Below, piece after piece: positions 13,813 to 18,232 of a stretch of 18,232 bases of DNA (the stretch's first letter is position 1; each line of letters begins with the position of its first letter). A model generated the notes under the pieces. That model was not told the DNA's origin, did no database searches, and saw only the letters and a program-made list of their open reading frames with translations. Source of the DNA: Gemmatimonadales bacterium. Its GTDB lineage: Bacteria; Gemmatimonadota; Gemmatimonadetes; Gemmatimonadales; GWC2-71-9. The position numbers were made by a program, and so were the translations under genes. Location: positions 1 through 18,232 of the forward strand of contig JACCSZ010000006.1 of NCBI GenBank assembly GCA_013812695.1, read 5' to 3'.

Positions 13813-14477
13813 TCGGCCCTCGGCCCCACCGCCAGCACCTCATCCTCCACGATCACGAACACCCGGTCCTCCGGCCCCGGCTGCACGGGCGCCAGGCCGG
13901 TGAAGCTGCCGAACGCCGGCAGCACCGCCGTGCGCCGGGCAATCCAGAAGCACGGCAGCCGCGCCCGCTGCAGCCCTGGTCCGGTCAGCACGATCCCCGG
14001 GTGCAGGTGACCCGAAAGCGTGTACCCGTCCACCGACTCGGCGGGTTCATGCCGGAGCACGAAGGGCGGGATGAACGCGGGCGCGTTGACGCAGTTGATC
14101 CGGAGGTCCTCGGGCGGATCGCCGGCGTGGCGGTCGTGGTTGCCGCGGACGAGCAGCATCTCGAGCGTCGAACGGAGGCCGCGCCAGCGGCGAAGCTCCG
14201 CGAGCGTTCGGGACGCGATCCGGCCCGCCTTGGCATGGAACAGGTCGCCGAGCACGACGAGCCGGCGGGCGCAGGTTCGGAGCAGGGCAGCGTCCAGCCG
14301 GGCCAGGTCATCGCTCGTGGCGCCGACCGGGATCGGGATGCCGGCGGCGCGAAAGGTGGCACCCTTGCCCCAATGGAAGTCGGTCGCGATGAGGGTGGCG
14401 GTCCGCGGCCAGAACAGCGCGCGCTCGGGCAGCAGCAGCACGTCCTCTCCCCCGAGCCGTACCCGGACATCGGTCAT
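13803..14477 (-). CDS. pdeM: Ligase-associated metallophosphoesterase PdeM
   Basis: A 224-residue calcineurin-type phosphoesterase of the ligase-associated DNA damage response group (PdeM), thought to act as a DNA phosphodiesterase. The two-metal motifs occur in order: DFHWGKGATFRAAGIPIP (33-50, with D33 and H35), GDLFHAKAG (77-85), GNHD (112-115) and SGHLHPG (155-161). ATG 14477 has AGGAA 7 bases upstream and lies 19 bases after the helicase stop, so it is the last gene of a lig-helicase-pdeM unit. The longer frame upstream is helicase shadow. The final residues (ESS and the TGA) are encoded by the inverted repeat at 13740-13812, so the natural C-terminus was probably altered or replaced by the element. 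Confidence 0.9.
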   Translation of the reverse strand: MTDVRVRLGGEDVLLLPERALFWPRTATLIATDFHWGKGATFRAAGIPIPVGATSDDLARLDAALLRTCARRLVVLGDLFHAKAGRIASRTLAELRRWRGLRSTLEMLLVRGNHDRHAGDPPEDLRINCVNAPAFIPPFVLRHEPAESVDGYTLSGHLHPGIVLTGPGLQRARLPCFWIARRTAVLPAFGSFTGLAPVQPGPEDRVFVIVEDEVLAVGPRAESS

Positions 14478-14496
14478 GGATAGTTCCTGCGGCCAT

Positions 14497-17193
14497 TCAT
14501 GCGCTCGCTCCGCTTCGGAAGCCGCGCCCGCCACCGCGTGGGGACCGCGACGCGTCGGCCGCTTTCTCCAGCGGCGCGACCAACCGCCTGATGCGGTCGA
14601 CCAGCTTCTCGGAGGTGACCTGCTCGCGGGCCCGGTCCACCAGAAGCGGAAACGCGAGCGGGGTCGGGCGCTCGACCTCGACCACCAATACCCGTCCGCT
14701 GGCGATCCGTTCGAGCGCGCGGCCCAGCCGGCTGTGTTCGAGCTGGCGCTCGAGCACCTCACGATACGCCTGGAACAGCAGCAGATTGCCCGGGTCGTAT
14801 CGCGCGAAGACGTCGTAGAGCAACTCGCTCGACGCCTGGACCTGCTTCACCGACTTGCTCACCCCGGGATAGCCCTGGAAGATGAGCCCGGCCACGCGCG
14901 CGATTTCCCGAAACTGGCGCCGCGCCAGCTCCGCGGCATTGAGGCTGGCCGGGATGTCGTGCAGCAGATGCTGGGGTGAGAACAGTCCGGCCTCGAGCGC
15001 TTCGTCGATCGGCGCGCGATCACCCGACAGCAGCTCGAGTCCGTAGTCGTTGGCGGCCAGGGTGAACGAGATGGGCCTGAGCTGGGCGATGCGGTAGGCG
15101 AACAGCGCCGCCAGTCCCTCGTGCACCAGACGGCCCTCGACCGGATAGAAAAACAGGTGATGGCCCTCCCGTGTCCGCACCCGCTCGATCAGGAGCTCGT
15201 CGGGTGCGGGGAGGCGCGACCACGCCGCCTGGAGCTCGAGGATCGGGCGCACGGCCGTCATCTCGGGGCCGGCATAGATGCCGCGCCGCGCCTCGTCGAG
15301 CTTGACCCGAATGCCCAGCGCCAGTTCGGGAGAGATCGGCAAGCGGCTCCCGGACCAGCGCGGCACGATCGAAGTCGGCGTGGTGGACTTCCGCACGTAC
15401 GCCACCAGCCCGCGCACGCGCACGAACTCGAGTGTGCGCCCGGCGAAGGTGAAATGATCGCCCGGCCGGAGCCGCGCGACGAAGTTCTCCTCGACCGCGC
15501 CGAGCGTCCGGCCGCGGAGAAACTGCACCTTCATCGACGTCTCGCTCACGATGGTGCCGATGGACAGGCGGTGCCGCATCGCCACCATCCGGCTGGTGAC
15601 CACGTAGCGGCCGTCCTGCACGACGACTTTGCGGTACTCGGGATAGGTACGGAGTGCGTCCCCGCCGTGCGTGATGAAATCGAGGACCCACGCCCACTCG
15701 GCGGGCGTCAGATCGCGATAGGCGTTGGTGGTGCGGACCTCGTGGTAGAGCTCGTCGCCCACAAAACCACCGCCGATGGCCACGGTCACGGCGTGCTGCG
15801 CGAGCAGGTCGAGCGGGCGCTCGATCGGGCGCCGCGCCTCGATGCGCCCCGCCTCGAGCGCATCGCGGGCGGCGGCCACATCGACCAGCTCCAATGCGTT
15901 GGTCGGCACGCACGTGAGTCGGCTGACCGCGCCGGGCTGGTGCCCGCTCCTACCCGCCCGCTGAATGAGCCGGCCGACACTCTTGGGGCTCCCCACCTGG
16001 AGGACGCGATCCACCGGTGTGAAGTCCACGCCGAGGTCGAGCGTCGACGTGCAGACGACGCAGCGCAGCTTGCCCTCGCGGAGCCCATCCTCGACCCATT
16101 CCCGCGTCGAGCGGTCGAGCGATCCGTGGTGCAGCGCCATGATCCCCGCCCAGTCGGGTCGCGCCGCGAGCAGTGCCTGATACCAGATCTCCGCGGTCGA
16201 GCGCGTGTTGGTGAAAACCAGCGCGCTCCGGCCTTCCTCGATCGCGGCGACCACTTCGGGGAGCAGCCGGAGCCCGATCTGCCCGGACCAGGGAAATCGC
16301 TCCATCGTCTCGGGAATGAGCGCGTCGACGCGGAGCGCCTTCGGCACCAGGCCCTGCACGATGCGCCCGGCCCGCGGGGTCCCGTCCGCGTGCAAGCCGA
16401 CGAGCGCATCGCGCGCCACGTCCAGGTTGCCGAGCGTGGCGGACAGGCCGAGGGTCCGGAGCCCCGGCCGGAAGCCGCGGAGCCGCGCGAGCGCCAGCTC
16501 GGTCTGCACACCGCGCTTGGAGGCCAGCAACTCGTGCCACTCGTCGACCACGACCAGCTCGAGATGAGCGAAGAGCGCGGGCGCGTCGTCGCGGGTGAGG
16601 AGCAGCGAGAGACTTTCCGGCGTGGTCACCAGCGCCGTGGGCAGGCGGTCGCGCTGGCGGGCACGAATCCTGGCTGGCGTGTCACCGGTGCGAGACTGCA
16701 CGGTCCAGGGCAGCCCGAAGTCTTCGACAGGAGCGCGGAGGGCGGCCTCGGTGTCGCCCGCCAGCGCCCGGAGCGGGGTGATCCACAGGACTCTGAGAGG
16801 AGGCGGCGTGGCTGCTTTGCGGCGGGGGCCCGCGGGATAGTCGCGGAGCCATTCGAGGACCGGCCCGAGCCATGACGCGTAGGTTTTGCCGGTGCCAGTG
16901 GCGGCATGGATCAGCCCGCTCTCGCCCGCGAGGTACGCGCGCCAGACCTGTTCCTGGAACGGGAACGGCGTCCAGTCGTGCAGGCGGAACCACTGGCGCA
17001 CGCACTCGAGCGGCTCGCGATCGTCGCAGGCCACGCGGTGGCCGCGCGATCGGGACGGGGGCGATTCCGCGGGCCGCGTCCCGCGCTCGGCGGCCCGATC
17101 GGCCCTCCGCTGCGCGGCGCGGGCGCGCCGGAGGTCGACCGCGAGGGCGCTGCCACCGCCTGGCGGGCGGCCGCCCTGACTAGGAGCGTCCAC
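14497..17193 (-). CDS. Ligase-associated DEXH-box DNA helicase (Lhr-type)
   Basis: An 898-residue superfamily 2 helicase of the Lhr-like, ligase-associated DNA damage response group; such enzymes translocate on single-stranded DNA using ATP. Walker A is AATGTGKT (97-104). Motif II is VVDEWHELL (215-223, DEWH). Motif III is SAT (251-253). Motif IV is VFTNTR (326-331), followed by LDLGVDF (385-391) and motif VI QRAGRSGHQ (411-419). The roughly 470 residues after this are the winged-helix and Lhr core region, ending in an RSGASA tail. GTG 17193 lies 39 bases after the ligase stop, without a clear ribosome-binding site. The first 53 residues are Ala/Arg-rich and may be untranslated, since an in-frame GTG at 17034 would give an 845-residue protein closer to the usual start. 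It sits between ligase and pdeM. Confidence 0.92.
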   Translation of the reverse strand: MDAPSQGGRPPGGGSALAVDLRRARAAQRRADRAAERGTRPAESPPSRSRGHRVACDDREPLECVRQWFRLHDWTPFPFQEQVWRAYLAGESGLIHAATGTGKTYASWLGPVLEWLRDYPAGPRRKAATPPPLRVLWITPLRALAGDTEAALRAPVEDFGLPWTVQSRTGDTPARIRARQRDRLPTALVTTPESLSLLLTRDDAPALFAHLELVVVDEWHELLASKRGVQTELALARLRGFRPGLRTLGLSATLGNLDVARDALVGLHADGTPRAGRIVQGLVPKALRVDALIPETMERFPWSGQIGLRLLPEVVAAIEEGRSALVFTNTRSTAEIWYQALLAARPDWAGIMALHHGSLDRSTREWVEDGLREGKLRCVVCTSTLDLGVDFTPVDRVLQVGSPKSVGRLIQRAGRSGHQPGAVSRLTCVPTNALELVDVAAARDALEAGRIEARRPIERPLDLLAQHAVTVAIGGGFVGDELYHEVRTTNAYRDLTPAEWAWVLDFITHGGDALRTYPEYRKVVVQDGRYVVTSRMVAMRHRLSIGTIVSETSMKVQFLRGRTLGAVEENFVARLRPGDHFTFAGRTLEFVRVRGLVAYVRKSTTPTSIVPRWSGSRLPISPELALGIRVKLDEARRGIYAGPEMTAVRPILELQAAWSRLPAPDELLIERVRTREGHHLFFYPVEGRLVHEGLAALFAYRIAQLRPISFTLAANDYGLELLSGDRAPIDEALEAGLFSPQHLLHDIPASLNAAELARRQFREIARVAGLIFQGYPGVSKSVKQVQASSELLYDVFARYDPGNLLLFQAYREVLERQLEHSRLGRALERIASGRVLVVEVERPTPLAFPLLVDRAREQVTSEKLVDRIRRLVAPLEKAADASRSPRGGGRGFRSGASA

Positions 17194-17226
17194 GATCCGA
17201 CATCGCGAGGACTGCGCGGTGGCCCC

Positions 17227-17241
17227 CCGCCGTCACGGCGG
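17227..17241. other. Small GC hairpin with the ligase stop codon as loop
   Basis: CCGCCG-TCA-CGGCGG is a perfect 6-bp hairpin whose 3-base loop is the ligase TGA on the minus strand. It has no T-run, so it is not an intrinsic terminator. It may slow ribosomes at the ligase end or be chance in GC-rich DNA. Confidence 0.3.
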
Positions 17242-18232
17242 CCCCCGATCTGTCCCGTCATCCGCGATCAGCCGCCGCACCGTCTCCAAGGTATCCGCCT
17301 CCTCGGGCCGCTTGTCGGTGCGCCAGCGAGCCATCCGAGGAAACCGCACGGCGATCCCCGACTTGTGCCGCGTCGACCGCTGAATACCCTCGAACGCCAG
17401 CTCGAAGACCAGCTCGGGCTTGACGGTGCGTACGGGCCCGAACTTCTCGACGGTGTGGCGGCGGACGAAGGTATCGACCTTTCTGATCTCCTCGTCGGTG
17501 AGCCCGGAATACGCCTTGGCGAACGGGACGAGGCGGTCGCCGTCCCAGACGCCGAACGTGTAATCGGTGTAGAGCCCGGCTCGCCGTCCGGTGCCCGGCT
17601 GGGCATAGATCAGGACCGCGTCGACGGCGTGCGGATCGAGCTTCCATTTCCACCAGTCGCCCCGGCGCCGGCCGACGCCGTACGCGCTCGCGCGGCGCTT
17701 GAGCATGACGCCCTCCGCGCCCATCTCGCGGGCACGAACGCGGGCGGCGGCGACGCCGGGCCAGTCGGAACTCTCCACCACCGGCGATAGCAGGAGCCGT
17801 CCTGCCGTCCCCGTCGCCGCCAGCAGCGCGGCGAGGCGCTCGCGGCGCTCGGCGAATGGCCGATCTCGCAGGTCCTCGCCGTCCCGCTCGAGGAGGTCGT
17901 ATGCCACGAGCACCACCGGCACCTCGCTCAGGATCTTCCGGCCGAGCGTCTTGCGGCCGATCCGCCGCTGCATCTGCGCGAACGGTAGCGGTGCGCCGGC
18001 GACCCAGGGCAGCAGCTCGCCATCGAGCACGGTGCCGTCGGGAAGCAGCCCGCCAGCCTGCTCGACCTCGGGGAAGCGTCCGCTCAGGAGCTCCTCGCCG
18101 CGCGACCAGAGAAACGTCCGTCCCGCGCGCCGGATGAGCTGCGCCCGAATACCGTCCCACTTCCACTCGGCCACCCACTCGCCGGAGTCGCCCAGCGACG
18201 CGGCGTCCTGCTCGAGCGGATAGGCCAGGTAG
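17233..18232 (-). CDS. ATP-dependent DNA ligase, ligase-associated repair type (5' end outside window)
   Basis: The C-terminal 333 or so residues of an ATP-dependent DNA ligase of the type encoded with the Lhr-like helicase and PdeM; it seals nicks through an adenylated lysine. The open frame runs off the right edge without a start. The visible part begins YLAYPLEQDAASLGD. Motif I is EWKWDGIR, with the nucleophilic Lys at 18160-18162. Motif III is VLDGELLPW, IIIa is VLVAYDLLE, IV is EGVMLKRR and V is WWKWKLDP. The OB-fold end has the family tail STRHKSGIAVRFPRMARWR. A start at GTG 18174 would lie only four codons before the catalytic Lys and remove the whole N-terminal domain, so it is rejected. 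Family members are about 500-540 residues, so roughly 200 residues are missing. It heads the run into the helicase. Confidence 0.93.
   Translation of the reverse strand, partial: YLAYPLEQDAASLGDSGEWVAEWKWDGIRAQLIRRAGRTFLWSRGEELLSGRFPEVEQAGGLLPDGTVLDGELLPWVAGAPLPFAQMQRRIGRKTLGRKILSEVPVVLVAYDLLERDGEDLRDRPFAERRERLAALLAATGTAGRLLLSPVVESSDWPGVAAARVRAREMGAEGVMLKRRASAYGVGRRRGDWWKWKLDPHAVDAVLIYAQPGTGRRAGLYTDYTFGVWDGDRLVPFAKAYSGLTDEEIRKVDTFVRRHTVEKFGPVRTVKPELVFELAFEGIQRSTRHKSGIAVRFPRMARWRTDKRPEEADTLETVRRLIADDGTDRGPP

Noticed and set aside
15121..16875. Plus-strand open frame of 584 codons opposite the helicase
   Set aside because: Antisense shadow; helicase motifs on the minus strand are complete.

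Overview
The window is uniformly GC-rich and densely coding, with about 16 genes, short or overlapping gene junctions and many GTG starts. No rRNA, tRNA, CRISPR array, integrase or insertion sequence is visible. Small low-complexity lipoproteins, a secreted DUF1028 protein, a cytoplasmic hybrid kinase and a bd oxidase suggest a free-living aerobic or microaerobic bacterium. Gemmatimonadota is my best guess, from gene style only and not from a marker gene.

Layout. (1) 6-3829, minus strand: a soluble GAF-PAS-HisKA-HATPase-REC hybrid histidine kinase, then a GT4 and a GT2 glycosyltransferase, tightly packed. (2) 3828-4538, plus strand: an uncharacterised helical protein whose ATG overlaps the kinase ATG on the other strand. 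(3) 4459-6124, minus strand: a small lipoprotein, a hairpin terminator, a second lipoprotein, and a class I amidotransferase (peptidase C26) coupled to it by an ATGA overlap. (4) 6225-7336, minus strand: a HIT-like protein overlapping an HD-type phosphohydrolase. (5) 7412-10747, plus strand: a good sigma70-type promoter followed by a coiled-coil protein, a secreted DUF1028 protein and a POT peptide transporter. (6) 10716-13652, minus strand: cydA, cydB and a GNAT acetyltransferase in an overlapping series, preceded by a perfect match to the Rex redox-repressor operator. (7) 13740-13812: a perfect 27-bp-arm inverted repeat whose outer arm forms the end of the next gene. (8) 13803-18232, minus strand: a known DNA-repair cluster (ATP-dependent ligase cut by the window edge, ligase-associated DEXH helicase, PdeM phosphoesterase).

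How the genes work together. The cyd genes would form a high-affinity quinol oxidase switched by the NADH/NAD+ ratio through Rex. The lig-lhr-pdeM set would process and seal DNA breaks, with the usual partner nuclease expected beyond the right edge. The DUF1028 and POT genes may handle extracellular peptides or cell-wall fragments. The kinase-glycosyltransferase set may link a cytoplasmic signal to envelope or polysaccharide synthesis. The last two are inferences from proximity.

No gap between genes exceeds 300 bases. The largest are 7337-7517 (promoter), 5757-5917 (terminator), 13653-13802 (operator and repeat) and 6125-6224 (nothing convincing seen). The best second-look items are the Rex site at 13681-13698, the inverted repeat at 13740-13812 and the head-to-head start codons at 3827-3830. 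I do not see a wholly undescribed multi-gene system.
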